Assembly (NCBI GenBank): GCA_046153875.1
Contig: JBJXFE010000041.1
Location: 88,293 to 152,292, forward strand
Source: JBJXFE01 sp046153875
Lineage (GTDB): Bacteria; Planctomycetota; Phycisphaerae; Phycisphaerales; UBA1924
DNA length: 64,000 bases
Direction of reading: 5' to 3'
The notes beneath the pieces are model-generated. The model was not told where the DNA came from and did no database searches. It saw nothing but the letters and a program-made list of their open reading frames with translations. Shown here piece after piece: positions 41,433-50,241 of the stretch. The stretch's first letter is position 1. The number at the start of each line of letters is the position of its first letter. Both the position numbers and the translations under genes were made by a program.

Positions 41433-42455
41433 GTGCCGCCAGACACCGCGGAGTATGCCGTGCTCGGGTCCGGCGTGGTCGGGTTGACCACCGCCGTGGA
41501 GCTTGCCGCGCGCGGCGCCGCCGTCACCCTCTACGCGGATCGCGTCGTCCACCCGCGCGCGTCCGAAGCCGCGCCCGCGCTCTTCACGCCCTACCCCGGC
41601 CCGGACCTGGCCCGCTTCCAGCGGTGGACCGAGCGGTCGCTGTCTCGGTTCAAGCGGATCGCCGGCGAGGATGGGCCGGAGTCGGGCGTGGACTTGGGCA
41701 TACTCCGCCAGTATTTCTATAAGCCCGCGCCGGTGTTCCCGTGGCTCGACACACTCCTCAATGTCCGCCCGATCCGGCCCGTGCCCGCGCCGTGCCTGGA
41801 CGCCACGACCGGCGACTGCCCGCACATCGACATGCACCGGTACCTGCCGTGGCTCGAGTCGCGGGCGCGGGCGGGCGGCGTGACATTCGTCGACCGCGGC
41901 GTTGCGGCGATCGACGACCTGTTCGCGGTCGGGCACCGCGTCGTCCTGAACTGCGCCGGCTACGGCGCCCGAGCGCTCGCCGCGGACCCGCTCGTCCGGG
42001 CGATGCACGGCCAGGTCCTGCACGTGCCGAACGACATCGGCCTGGACTACAGCATCCACGACGACGCGCCGGTGCGTGAAGGCAGCCGCGAGGGCCTCGT
42101 CGCCTATATCTTCGTCTTCCGCGACCGACTCGTGCTCGGCGGCACGTTCGAGGGCGGTCGCGAGAAGGGCACTACCGACCGCCCGACCCTCGACGCGATC
42201 GTCGAGCGCTGCCGTGGGCTGCTGCGTCTCGACGGCCACCCGCGCTGGCGCGACCTGGCGCGCCACGAGATCGGCGCGTTCGCGGGCGTCCGCCCCGCGC
42301 GCGGCGGGCCCGCTCAGTTCGAGGCCACGCGCGTCGAGCGGGTCGAACGCGCCGGCCGTCGCGTGATCGTTCACAACTACGGGCACGGGCGTTCGGGCGT
42401 CACGTTCTCCTGGGCCAGCGCCGAGGCGGCGGCCGACCTCGCGCTCGGCGCATAA
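41433..42455 (+). CDS. D-amino-acid-oxidase-like FAD enzyme
   Basis: The protein of about 340 residues resembles D-amino acid or D-aspartate oxidases (DAO fold). It has the FAD-binding strand AEYAVLGSGVVGLTTAVELAARGA, the substrate-side segment HIDMHRYLPWLESRA, NCAGYGARALAADPLVRAMHGQVLHV, and the C-terminal HNYGHGRSGVTFSWASA, close to the HNYGHGGxG end typical of the family. It would deaminate a D-amino acid with release of H2O2. The start is uncertain: GTG codons at 41421 and 41433 are the nearest, neither with an RBS. Confidence 0.75.
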   Translation: MPPDTAEYAVLGSGVVGLTTAVELAARGAAVTLYADRVVHPRASEAAPALFTPYPGPDLARFQRWTERSLSRFKRIAGEDGPESGVDLGILRQYFYKPAPVFPWLDTLLNVRPIRPVPAPCLDATTGDCPHIDMHRYLPWLESRARAGGVTFVDRGVAAIDDLFAVGHRVVLNCAGYGARALAADPLVRAMHGQVLHVPNDIGLDYSIHDDAPVREGSREGLVAYIFVFRDRLVLGGTFEGGREKGTTDRPTLDAIVERCRGLLRLDGHPRWRDLARHEIGAFAGVRPARGGPAQFEATRVERVERAGRRVIVHNYGHGRSGVTFSWASAEAAADLALGA

Positions 42456-42520
42456 ACTCGCCCCCAACGCCCGGATTCGCCCGGCGGGCCGCACGCGCCG
42501 CCCAACACAACGAGCACCCC

Positions 42521-42946
42521 ATGCCCGCACGTACGGCCGATGCGGTTTGGAACGGCAACCTCACCGACGGCAAGGGGCGCATCAAGGTCCAGAGCGGCAC
42601 GCTCGACGCCCCGTACGACTTCCGCGCCCGCGCCGGCGACGGCAAGGGCACCAACCCGGAGGAGCTCATCGCCGCCGCGCACGCCGGGTGCTTCGCGATG
42701 CAGCTCTCCGCCCTGCTCGGCGCGGCCGGGTTCACCGCCGAACGCCTCCGCGCGGTCGCGAAGGTTCACCTGGAAAAGCAGGGCGCGGGCTTCGCGATCC
42801 CCAGGATCGAGCTCGAGCTCGAAAGGAAAGTCCCCGGCCTCGACGCCGCAGGCTTCAGGAAGCACGCCGAGGCCGCCAAGCAATCCTGCCCGGTGTCCAA
42901 GGCCCTCGCGGGGACTGAGATCACCCTCACGGTGAAGACGGCCTGA
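42521..42946 (+). CDS. OsmC-family peroxide reductase
   Basis: The 141-residue protein has the two conserved cysteines of OsmC-type hydroperoxidases, in AAAHAGCFAMQLSALLG and AAKQSCPVSKAL, and the start TADAVWNGNLTDGKGRIKVQSG. It reduces organic hydroperoxides in the cytoplasm with thiol help. It directly follows the H2O2-generating oxidase candidate. A second family member, of Ohr type, lies at 60950-61354. Confidence 0.88.
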   Translation: MPARTADAVWNGNLTDGKGRIKVQSGTLDAPYDFRARAGDGKGTNPEELIAAAHAGCFAMQLSALLGAAGFTAERLRAVAKVHLEKQGAGFAIPRIELELERKVPGLDAAGFRKHAEAAKQSCPVSKALAGTEITLTVKTA

Positions 42947-43099
42947 CGATCGGCGGGACCATGGGTTCGGCTCACATAGGTCAATCCCCATTCCCCGACG
43001 GCCGACGATCGCCCGACCTATACTTCTCGGCAGTTTCGCTGCGTCCGGACCGGGCCAGGTGGGGGGATTCGACGGGCCGCGGCCGGAGAGTGGAGGCCT

Positions 43100-43393
43100 T
43101 TGCAACCTGTTCTGGCGGGTACATTCCTCGCATCGCCCCAGTGGGAGCGGCTGTCGGCCCCGGCACGCGGCGTGCTCCAGGGCGTGCTCGAGATCGCCAT
43201 CCCGCGCGACGGCGAGTGGTTCATCGACGGCACGCCCAAGGAACTCAGCGAGTGGTTCGGCTCGGCACTCAGCGTCAAGCCGTCGGCCATCCTCGCCGGC
43301 CTGCGCGAGCTGGACGAGGCCGGGTACCTGCGTAAGGGGCGTCGCGGATTCGGCAGTCGATTCGTGCTCGCGCCGTCGATCGTTCAGCGATAG
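43100..43393 (+). CDS. small winged-helix-like protein
   Basis: The 97-residue protein has LSAPARGVLQGVLEIAIPRDGEWFIDGTPKELSEWFG followed by VKPSAILAGLRELDEAGYLRKGRRG, which reads like a helix-turn-helix with a wing (structure inferred by eye). The TTG start at 43100 has GGAGG close upstream. A small transcription regulator is a reasonable guess. Confidence 0.55.
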   Translation: MQPVLAGTFLASPQWERLSAPARGVLQGVLEIAIPRDGEWFIDGTPKELSEWFGSALSVKPSAILAGLRELDEAGYLRKGRRGFGSRFVLAPSIVQR

Positions 43394-43451
43394 AGGAGCG
43401 GCGCGGATCGGACCGCGCAAGCCGCGTGGTCAGGTCACGGGCGGCGTGGTG

Positions 43452-43679
43452 TCAGCCCGCGGACGGCGGCTTTGAACCGCCCTTCTTCTTCCGCCCGCCG
43501 AGGTCGATGGTCAGGCGCTTCTTGCCGCAGGCGCGGCAGAGGCCCTGCTTCACTCGAAAATCGTGGCGCACCACGCGGATGAGGACGCGCTGCGCCTTCG
43601 GCTTGCCCGCGGCGAGCAGGTGGTCGGTCAGGCACCCGGCGCACCACACGTTGCCCTTGCGTTGCTTCGGGTCGCTCAT
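43452..43679 (-). CDS. small zinc-ribbon-like basic protein
   Basis: The 75-residue protein has two CxxC pairs, WCAGCLTDH and LCRACGKKR, about 33 residues apart, and a basic C-terminus (GGRKKKGGSKPPSAG). A zinc-binding, nucleic-acid-binding role is inferred. The ATG at 43679 is preferred because the frame upstream to 44096 is a shadow of the coiled-coil gene on the other strand. Confidence 0.6.
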   Translation of the reverse strand: MSDPKQRKGNVWCAGCLTDHLLAAGKPKAQRVLIRVVRHDFRVKQGLCRACGKKRLTIDLGGRKKKGGSKPPSAG

Positions 43680-43827
43680 CGGGTCGGCCTTCGTTGTTCG
43701 CAATCCCCGGGGCCGCGTGAATGCGGGTGATTCTACGCCGCATTCACTATGCTGTGCGCCCGGCGGCGAGTCGGGCCCGGTTCGACGCACCGGGCCGACG
43801 TGACCCGCCGCCATCCGGAGACCCCAC

Positions 43828-44364
43828 GTGCCGATAAAGCTGGACAAGATCGTGGCGCGCCGCCTGGGACTGGTCGTGGACCTCAAGCGCGTGAGCGGGG
43901 ACTCTTCGCGGGCCGAGGGCAAGATCGCCGAGATGTCCATGCAGTGCAACAAGCTCGCGGGCGAGGCGGAGGCCATCCAGAAGCACTTGGAGGCCGCCGC
44001 GAAGGAGATGTACGCTCTGCGCCGCGGCGGGAACGAACCGGCCGCGACCACCGCCCAGCGGACAGTCGAGAAGCTCAAGGACGACGGCCTCGACAAGACG
44101 CGGAGTCACGCCCAGTTCCGCTCGGAGCTCAAGCAACTGAGCGGCTTGGTGGACGGCCACAGCACGCTCTGCAACGGCGTCGCATCGCAGGCGACGAAGC
44201 TCATGGACGAGGCGAAGCACGCCGACGCCACGCCGGGTCAGATCCGTGAAGAGAGTTTCAAGATCAAGACCGTCCGCGAGGAGGCGTCGCGGATGGGATT
44301 GCGCCTGAAGCAGGCCGCGGACGCCGCTCTGGGCACCGCGAGCAGGTCGCTCGGGTCGGGTTGA
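43828..44364 (+). CDS. coiled-coil-rich protein of unknown function
   Basis: The 178-residue product is almost wholly helical with heptad-like patterns (SRAEGKIAEMSMQCNKLAGEAEAIQ, TVEKLKDDGLDKTRSHAQFRSELKQL). It has no signal peptide or membrane segment. The start is GTG at 43828. No family recognised. Confidence 0.55.
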   Translation: MPIKLDKIVARRLGLVVDLKRVSGDSSRAEGKIAEMSMQCNKLAGEAEAIQKHLEAAAKEMYALRRGGNEPAATTAQRTVEKLKDDGLDKTRSHAQFRSELKQLSGLVDGHSTLCNGVASQATKLMDEAKHADATPGQIREESFKIKTVREEASRMGLRLKQAADAALGTASRSLGSG

Positions 44365-44402
44365 CGCGACCGGGTGTGCCGCCCCCCGCTCGATGCGCCG
44401 CG

Positions 44403-45458
44403 CTACTTGTGCTCCGGCTTCACGCCCTCGTCGACGGCACGCACGCGGTCCTCGCGGAGATACGCCGCGGCGGCCTCGTCGTGCTTGAGATAGGCATCCC
44501 AGAAGGCGAGGGTCTGCGCCATCACGGCGTCACCGATCACCTTCAGCGGTGTGCCGGGCTCCTCGCGGTCGAGGCGCCGGCCGATGTCGGCTCCGCGCCC
44601 CGGGCCCTGGTAGGACGAGTGCGTCGCGCCCTCGATCCACAGCAGGAACTTGTCGCCCGCGGGGGCGAACTCGTAGGGGTGGCGGCGGGATTCGGGGGTC
44701 TCGGCGCCCACGCCCGCGGTGTCCTTCGAGCCGGTGATGACGAGCATCGGCTTGTCCAGCGTGCTCCACGAGTCCTCGGTGAACATGCGGTTCGTGGTGC
44801 CCTGCCCGGAGATGACGATCGCCGCGTCGAAGCGGTCGTCGCCGACGGAGTGGGGTCGGAGCGAATCGCGCGTGCGGACCTTCGCGCCGATCGCCATCTG
44901 CGTGGTGAGCGCGCCCGCGGAGTGCCCGGCGATGCCGACGCGCTCGCGGTCGATCAGCGGGCGCCCGTCGGCGAGCTTGAGTTCGGGGGTTTCGAGCTCG
45001 ATGTTCTCGAGCGACCGGAGGATGAGCTTCACGTCGTTCACCCGGGCGACGGGGTCCACGCGCCGCCGGTAGGCCTCGGCGTCGCGGAGCAGCGCGGCAC
45101 GCCCGTCGCGCCCCTGGCGGCGCGTGGAGTCCGCGTGCGTCGGCAGGATCACGACGTAGCCGTGCGAAACCCAGTGAGCGGTGACCTCGGCGAAAGCGTC
45201 GAACGAGCCGCCCATGCCGTGCGAGAAGATGACGAGCGGGACGGGCGCGGTCGCGCCCCGCGGGTACCGCACGCGGATCGGCAGCTCGCCGAGCTTGAGC
45301 TCCTTCATCGCGGGCTTGAACGGCCCTGCCTCGAGGCGGTAGCCGGGTGGCGCGGCCGGCGCGGAAGGCTGAGCGGCGGGTTGCGCCGCGGGCGCGGATG
45401 GCTGAGCGAGCGCGGACGCCGTGAACAGGCCGAGAAACGCGAGAATGACCGTGCGCAT
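44403..45458 (-). CDS. secreted alpha/beta-hydrolase, PAF-acetylhydrolase/dienelactone-hydrolase-like
   Basis: The 351-residue protein has a Sec signal (MRTVILAFLGLFTASALAQ) and a Pro/Ala/Gln-rich linker. An alpha/beta-hydrolase follows: VPLVIFSHGMGGSFDAF (oxyanion), nucleophile in GIAGHSAGALTTQMAIG, Asp near VITGSKDTAG and His in IEGATHSSYQG. This pattern resembles chlorophyllase/PAF-acetylhydrolase-type esterases. ATG 45458 has GGAG upstream. The next upstream gene is a Tat-exported dioxygenase-like protein on the same strand, 25 bp away, so the two may form an operon for an aromatic or ester substrate. Confidence 0.8.
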   Translation of the reverse strand: MRTVILAFLGLFTASALAQPSAPAAQPAAQPSAPAAPPGYRLEAGPFKPAMKELKLGELPIRVRYPRGATAPVPLVIFSHGMGGSFDAFAEVTAHWVSHGYVVILPTHADSTRRQGRDGRAALLRDAEAYRRRVDPVARVNDVKLILRSLENIELETPELKLADGRPLIDRERVGIAGHSAGALTTQMAIGAKVRTRDSLRPHSVGDDRFDAAIVISGQGTTNRMFTEDSWSTLDKPMLVITGSKDTAGVGAETPESRRHPYEFAPAGDKFLLWIEGATHSSYQGPGRGADIGRRLDREEPGTPLKVIGDAVMAQTLAFWDAYLKHDEAAAAYLREDRVRAVDEGVKPEHK

Positions 45459-45483
45459 GCGGGAGCTCCGTGGCGGGCTTCGC

Positions 45484-46215
45484 CTACCGTGGCGGGCGCC
45501 GGCGGCGGCGCGGTCCATCGTCCTCCGCGGGGTCGCTCTCACCCGCCTGGAGCACCACGTCGAACGTCGCGGCCTCGTACTCCTCGCCGGGCCCGCCGCG
45601 CCGCTCGACGCCGACCATGAGCGTCGGGTCGAAGAGGTGGTCGTCGGTGTGCTTCGGGTCGCCCTCGAAGAACAGTTGCGTGACGAGCGTGCGGTAGCCG
45701 GGGCTGGTCACGCGGTAGTGAATGTGCGGGGAGCGCAGGTCGCCGTGGTTGTCATAGACGACGGGGCGGATCGTTTCGTACTCGTACGCGCCGGTCTCGG
45801 ACGTGATGATCCGGGCGCGGTAGCGGTAGTCCCCCGCGTCGTTCGCGTAGTTCCCGTGGATGTCGCAGTGCCACAGGTCGATGATCGCGCCCGGCAGCGG
45901 CGCCCGCGTGTCGAACCCCCAGACCCGCCCGGCGACGACCAGCACAATGCCGGCCGCGCGCGGCGGGCTGACCTTGCCCCGGAACGGCGCGCCGCGGGCG
46001 TAGAACGGCCCGAGCGCGTTGCGCGCCGTCGCCGCCGCGCCGTCTTTCATGCGCAGGGTCGCGGATGGATCGCCGAACTGCCGCCGCACCTGCTCGGAGA
46101 TCGCGGGGCTTCCGCTCGCCGCCGTGGGCTGCGCCCCGGCCCGGAGCGTGAGCACGCCGGCGCCCGCGGCGAGGCCCGTGAACCGCAGGAAGTCGCGTCG
46201 GGTGGCGGCGCCCAT
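45484..46215 (-). CDS. Tat-exported intradiol ring-cleavage dioxygenase-like protein
   Basis: The 243-residue protein starts with a twin-arginine signal (TRRDFLRFTGLAAGAGVLTL) and has the intradiol dioxygenase fold: GRVWGFDTRAPLPGAIIDLWHCDIHGNY (Tyr/His ligand region), YRYRARI, YEYETIRPVVY and RSPHIHYRV, with Tyr and His residues placed to bind Fe(III). It may open catechol-type rings outside the cytoplasm. A basic tail RRRRR ends the protein. ATG 46215 follows GGAGG at 8 nt; an upstream ATG at 46230 has no better RBS. Confidence 0.85.
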   Translation of the reverse strand: MGAATRRDFLRFTGLAAGAGVLTLRAGAQPTAASGSPAISEQVRRQFGDPSATLRMKDGAAATARNALGPFYARGAPFRGKVSPPRAAGIVLVVAGRVWGFDTRAPLPGAIIDLWHCDIHGNYANDAGDYRYRARIITSETGAYEYETIRPVVYDNHGDLRSPHIHYRVTSPGYRTLVTQLFFEGDPKHTDDHLFDPTLMVGVERRGGPGEEYEAATFDVVLQAGESDPAEDDGPRRRRRPPR

Positions 46216-46368
46216 CGGTGAATCCTCCATCGGGTCCGACCGGTTAACGCGGGCGGGGTCGGGAGATTGCGGGGCGGGCGTGCCTTGTGCCGGGGGCCGC
46301 ACGCGAATCCCCGCCGCCCCCGGCTCGCGTGACCGACGCACGCGGGGTTGGGGCGACCGACAATCGTG

Positions 46369-46396
46369 TTGACGGCGGCGCGCGGTCTGGTAGGGT
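46369..46396 (+). promoter_or_regulatory. sigma-70-type promoter of the dockerin-like gene
   Basis: TTGACG (46369-46374) and TAGGGT (46391-46396) are 16 bp apart, about 50 bp before the ATG. Confidence 0.45.
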
Positions 46397-46447
46397 GTTG
46401 CGCGCCGACCGGCGGGGCGTTCCCGGGGCCGGGCCGGAGGTGGGCGA

Positions 46448-47218
46448 ATGAGGAGGCGGGAGATGCTCAAGCACGTCATCGTGGTGGGGGTCGTGACCTG
46501 CGCGGCGGGAGTTGCAGACGCCCGTCCGGAGATTCCGTACGCCAACCTGCCCGCGAGCGCGACGACGATCAACTTCGACACCATGGCCGGGACGCCCGTG
46601 CTCGGCACCGGCGAGGTGCTCGGGGGGCAGTACGCGGGGTCGGGGGTCACGTTCACGGTCCCGAACTACAACGCGTACGCGACGAACGGGGCGATCGCGA
46701 CCGGCTCGCTGCTGAACACGGACCCCAACGTGATCTGGATCAACCAGGGCGGCGGCACCGGCGGCGCGCTGGCGGTGGGGATCAACCTGAACTTCTCGGC
46801 GCCGGTGCATCGCGTCGGCGCGTGGATGGGCGGGTCGTCGGGCAGCACGTTCAGCATCGCGGCGTACAACGGCACGACGCTCCTCGAGACGATCACGCAC
46901 GCCCTGACGCCGGGCGGCATCGGCCAGGAAGGCTTCATGGCGATCGAGCGGTCCGAGACGATCACCCGGGCCGTGATGTTCTCGACCAACGCGGTGGGGC
47001 AGAACTGGAACTTCTCGATCGACGATGTGAAGTTCGAGGGGGGCGCGACCTGCTACGCGGACTGCAACGCGAGCGGGAATCTCACCGTCGCGGACTTCGG
47101 GTGCTTCCAGGGCAAGTACGTCCTGGGCGACCTGTACGCCGACTGCAACGCGAGCGGGAGTCTCACCGTCGCCGACTTCGGCTGCTTCCAGGGGAAGTAC
47201 GTTCTCGGGTGCCCCTAG
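46448..47218 (+). CDS. secreted protein with tandem dockerin-like C-terminal motifs
   Basis: The 256-residue protein has a signal peptide (KHVIVVGVVTCAAGVADA) and a beta-rich domain of about 170 residues with a PEP-like start (TINFDTMAGTPVLGTGEVLGGQYAGSGVTFTVPN). The C-terminus carries two near-identical 25-residue units, each with DCNASGxLTVADFGCFQGKYVLG, a dockerin-like calcium loop (D-C-N-x-S-G) with two Cys. This motif is characteristic of secreted Phycisphaerae proteins and may be a sorting or anchoring tag. The N-terminal domain could bind carbohydrate (inference). Confidence 0.75.
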   Translation: MRRREMLKHVIVVGVVTCAAGVADARPEIPYANLPASATTINFDTMAGTPVLGTGEVLGGQYAGSGVTFTVPNYNAYATNGAIATGSLLNTDPNVIWINQGGGTGGALAVGINLNFSAPVHRVGAWMGGSSGSTFSIAAYNGTTLLETITHALTPGGIGQEGFMAIERSETITRAVMFSTNAVGQNWNFSIDDVKFEGGATCYADCNASGNLTVADFGCFQGKYVLGDLYADCNASGSLTVADFGCFQGKYVLGCP

Positions 47219-47483
47219 CTGAGCCCGGAGTGGCGCGAAGGGTCGATCAGCGGGCATGACCGGTTGCCGGTACCTGTTTGCCCGCCGCGGCGCTCGTTGA
47301 TGCTCCAGTCACTGCCGATATCCGGGCACGGGTAGCCAGGCCCCCCGTATCGCGATGTCGTCGCGGGTTGACCCGTCGTTTTTCTGTAACCGCGCACGTC
47401 CGAGCGGCTCAGTACACAAGCGGAGCCGTGGGATCCGGACCGATCCCGTTCGGAAACCGGTGCCGCGCTACAGCGGAACTCGT

Positions 47484-47936
47484 ATGAGAACCACGATCTG
47501 GCTGAGCGGCGTGACGGTCGGAACGGGCCTGGTGCTGGGCTTCGGGTGCCAGTCCACCCCGCCTGAGAAGGCCGCGCCCGTGTCGTTCTCGACCGCCGAG
47601 CAGCAGGTCGCGCACGGGGCGAAGGTGTTCGGGGGAAACTGCGCGGCGTGTCACGGTGCTTCCGGCCAGGGAACGGAACGCGCCCCCGCGCTGGTCGGGG
47701 CCGGGGCCCTGCCCCAATCGCGTCCCGGCGCGAAGTTCCGCACAGGCGAGTTCCGGACCGCGATGGACATCGCGGTGTTCGCTACGCGGAACATGCCGCC
47801 GACCGAAGCCGCGCGGAAGAAGATGGTCGAGGCGGACTACTGGGCGGTGCTGGCCTTCGCGCTCTCGGCCAACGGTGTGAAGCCCACCGAGCCCGTGGGC
47901 CCCGGCAACGCGGGGAAGATCGTGCTGCACCCGTAG
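47484..47936 (+). CDS. cytochrome c lipoprotein
   Basis: The 150-residue protein has a lipoprotein signal (GTGLVLGFGCQST) and one class I haem site, NCAACHGASGQGT, with the Met ligand in TRNMPPTE. It is an electron carrier held on the periplasmic side. The ECF sigma factor gene follows 57 bp later on the same strand. Confidence 0.85.
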   Translation: MRTTIWLSGVTVGTGLVLGFGCQSTPPEKAAPVSFSTAEQQVAHGAKVFGGNCAACHGASGQGTERAPALVGAGALPQSRPGAKFRTGEFRTAMDIAVFATRNMPPTEAARKKMVEADYWAVLAFALSANGVKPTEPVGPGNAGKIVLHP

Positions 47937-47993
47937 ACTTCCGGGGAGCGCGGCGCGGCCGGATGATCCGCGTCCCGTGAGGTCACTCGCTTG

Positions 47994-48632
47994 ATGTCAC
48001 CGACGCTGCAACTTCTGGCGCCGCTGCCGGACGAGGAGGTCGTGGCGCGCGTGCTCTGCGGCGATACCGCGGTTTTCGAGCTGCTCATGCGGCGGCACAA
48101 CCAGCGGCTGTTCCGGCTCGCGCGCGCGGTCGTGCGCGACGGTCACGAGGCCGAGGACATCGTGCAGGAGGCGTACGTGCGGGCGTATGCGGGGCTGCGT
48201 CGCTTCGAAGGCCGGTCGAGCGTCGCGACGTGGCTTTCGCGGATCACGCTGCACGAGGCGCTCCGACGGCGGCGACGGCGCGGGCGGGCGCGGGTCGCCG
48301 ACGGCATCGATCCCGGGTCGCTGACAGGACCGGCGGCGCCCGGCGCGGCCGATGGCGAACTCGGTGACGTGCTCACGGGCGCGATCGACGCGCTGCCGAT
48401 GGTTCTGCGCGCCGTCGTGATGCTCCGGCTGGTCGAGGGGCTTGGCACGCGCGAGACGGCCGCGTGCCTGCGGCTGACGGAAACGAACGTGAAAGTCAGC
48501 CTCCATCGCGCGCGGCAGATGTTGCAAGGTTTGGTGGGGGACTGGTCCGAGGCCGACGCCCGTGGTCGATTCGCGTTCGACGGGGAGCGGTGCGATCGCA
48601 TCGTGGCGGAGGTCTTCCGGCGGCTGCGGTGA
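47994..48632 (+). CDS. ECF-family RNA polymerase sigma factor
   Basis: The 212-residue protein has region 2 (FELLMRRHNQRLFRLARAVVRDGHEAEDIVQEAYVRAYAGLRRFEGRSSVATWLSRI) and region 4 (DALPMVLRAVVMLRLVEGLGTRETAACLRLTETNVKVSLHRARQML). There is no anti-sigma gene next to it. Its regulon is unknown; the adjacent cytochrome gene is a candidate. GTG/ATG at 47991-47994. Confidence 0.9.
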   Translation: MSPTLQLLAPLPDEEVVARVLCGDTAVFELLMRRHNQRLFRLARAVVRDGHEAEDIVQEAYVRAYAGLRRFEGRSSVATWLSRITLHEALRRRRRRGRARVADGIDPGSLTGPAAPGAADGELGDVLTGAIDALPMVLRAVVMLRLVEGLGTRETAACLRLTETNVKVSLHRARQMLQGLVGDWSEADARGRFAFDGERCDRIVAEVFRRLR

Positions 48633-48716
48633 AGGCTCGCACGGACAGCGGGTCGCCAGCAGGCGAAGCGGTGAACGGGGCGGTCGCGTGCCGTCGCCGG
48701 CTGTTACGATCCAACC

Positions 48717-49982
48717 ATGGCCGTCAGCAATCGCCGCCGCAACACCGTCATCGTTCTCATCCTTCTGATACTTCTTGTTGTCGCGTTGCTGCTGCTGCTC
48801 AAGCGATGCCCTCAGAAGCGGCCGGGAGTTGCGGCGCGTGAGGGCGCGCCGGCGCCGGCCCCCGTCACGCCGTCGCCGGGGGCGGCCGGGCCGGCGGCCG
48901 AGGCGCCGCCTGCCGAGGCGATGACGCCCGCCACGCTCGCCGCGCCGGAGCGGGTCACGGCCGGCGCCGCGTTCTCCGTCGGCTGGACCGGGCCGGACAA
49001 CCGCGGCGACTTCGTGACGATCGTTCGTGCGGATGCCGCGCCCGCCGCTTTCGGGAGTCACCTCGGGACGGAGCGCGGGGCGTCGCTGGAGCTGACGGCC
49101 CCGATCGAGCCCGGCACCTACGAGGTGCGGTACGTCACCGGGCGCTCGCACACCATCCTCGGGCGCGCCCCGATCGAGGTCACGCCGGCCGGCGCCACGC
49201 TCGACGCTCCGGCGGAGGTCGTGCTCGGCTCGGTGTTCTCCGTCGCGTGGACCGGCCCGGACAACAAGGGGGATTACGTCACGATCGTGCCAGGCGGGGC
49301 GCCCGACGAGCACTACGGCAGTTACACCGACACGGCCAAAGGGTCGCCCTTGACCCTCACCGCGCCGACGGAGACCGGCGACGCCGAGGTGCGGTACGTC
49401 GCAGGCCAGGGCCGGAAGGTGCTCGCGCGGCGACCGATCAAGGTCATCGCGGCGGAGGTGTCGCTGGCCGCGCCCGCCGAGGCCGTGGCGGGGACGACGA
49501 TCGACGTGACCTGGACGGGCCCGAACAACGCGGGGGACTACATCACCGTCGTCGCACGCGAGATTCCCGACGGGCAGTACGGGAACTACACCAACACCGC
49601 GTCAGGCTCGCCGCTCAAGCTGCTGCTGCCGATTATGGACGGCGGCGCGGAGCTGCGGTACATGACCGGCCAGGGCGGGCGCGTGCTGGCCCGGCGCCCG
49701 ATCCGGATCACTGCGGCCGCAATCAGCCTCTCGGCCCCCGCCGAGTGCGCGCCGGGCGCCGACGTGAGCATTACGTGGACCGGCCCGAACAACCCCGGCG
49801 ACTACATCACGATCGTGGCCAAGGGAAGGCCGGACGGCCAATACGGTGCGTACACCAACACGTCCGCGGGTTCACCGCTGAGCGTCAGGGCGCCCGGCGA
49901 GGCCGGGGAAGCGGAGATCCGCTACGCGTCGGGCCAGGGGAACAAGGTGCTGGCGCGGATCGTGATAAAGGTCGTTCCGTGA
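48717..49982 (+). CDS. membrane-anchored protein with four Ig-like repeats
   Basis: The 421-residue protein has one N-terminal membrane helix (residues 10-29), an Ala/Pro linker to about 70, and four repeats of 80-90 residues. Each contains W(T)GPxNxGDY(I/V)TIV, an ARRPI or AR-type step and a terminal RY(x)TGQG/VRYVAGQG-type segment (WTGP at about 90). The pattern resembles the end domains of VWA proteins in related bacteria. It is probably a periplasmic binding scaffold; ligand unknown. Confidence 0.65.
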   Translation: MAVSNRRRNTVIVLILLILLVVALLLLLKRCPQKRPGVAAREGAPAPAPVTPSPGAAGPAAEAPPAEAMTPATLAAPERVTAGAAFSVGWTGPDNRGDFVTIVRADAAPAAFGSHLGTERGASLELTAPIEPGTYEVRYVTGRSHTILGRAPIEVTPAGATLDAPAEVVLGSVFSVAWTGPDNKGDYVTIVPGGAPDEHYGSYTDTAKGSPLTLTAPTETGDAEVRYVAGQGRKVLARRPIKVIAAEVSLAAPAEAVAGTTIDVTWTGPNNAGDYITVVAREIPDGQYGNYTNTASGSPLKLLLPIMDGGAELRYMTGQGGRVLARRPIRITAAAISLSAPAECAPGADVSITWTGPNNPGDYITIVAKGRPDGQYGAYTNTSAGSPLSVRAPGEAGEAEIRYASGQGNKVLARIVIKVVP

Positions 49983-50204
49983 TGCGCGGCACGGGCCCCT
50001 CTCTTGACGAACCCTTGTTCCGACCCGACTCCAGCCCGCGCCCGCCCGCCGCGAGTGAAAGTCGGTCCGAGTTTCGCCGAAGGAACGCCGCGGGACGGCG
50101 CCGATCGGATGGCGACGGGACCGCGCAGGACGCGGCCGCGCGCCCTATGTTCCTCGCGTGCTGTCTGCTCGCGTCCGGCGGGGACCGCATCCGTTGGGCC
50201 GGAA

Positions 50205-50229
50205 CACGATCTTGACCCACGATCTTGAC
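50205..50229 (+). repeat. tandem 13-bp repeat before the first serine hydrolase gene
   Basis: CACGATCTTGAC occurs at 50205-50216 and again at 50218-50229, ending 12 bp before the ATG. It may be a duplicated regulator site. Confidence 0.4.
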
Positions 50230-50241
50230 TAAGGGGTGACC

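Noticed and set aside
46448..47218. Cellulosome component
   Set aside because: The dockerin-like units have extra Cys and no cohesin or cellulase is present in the window.
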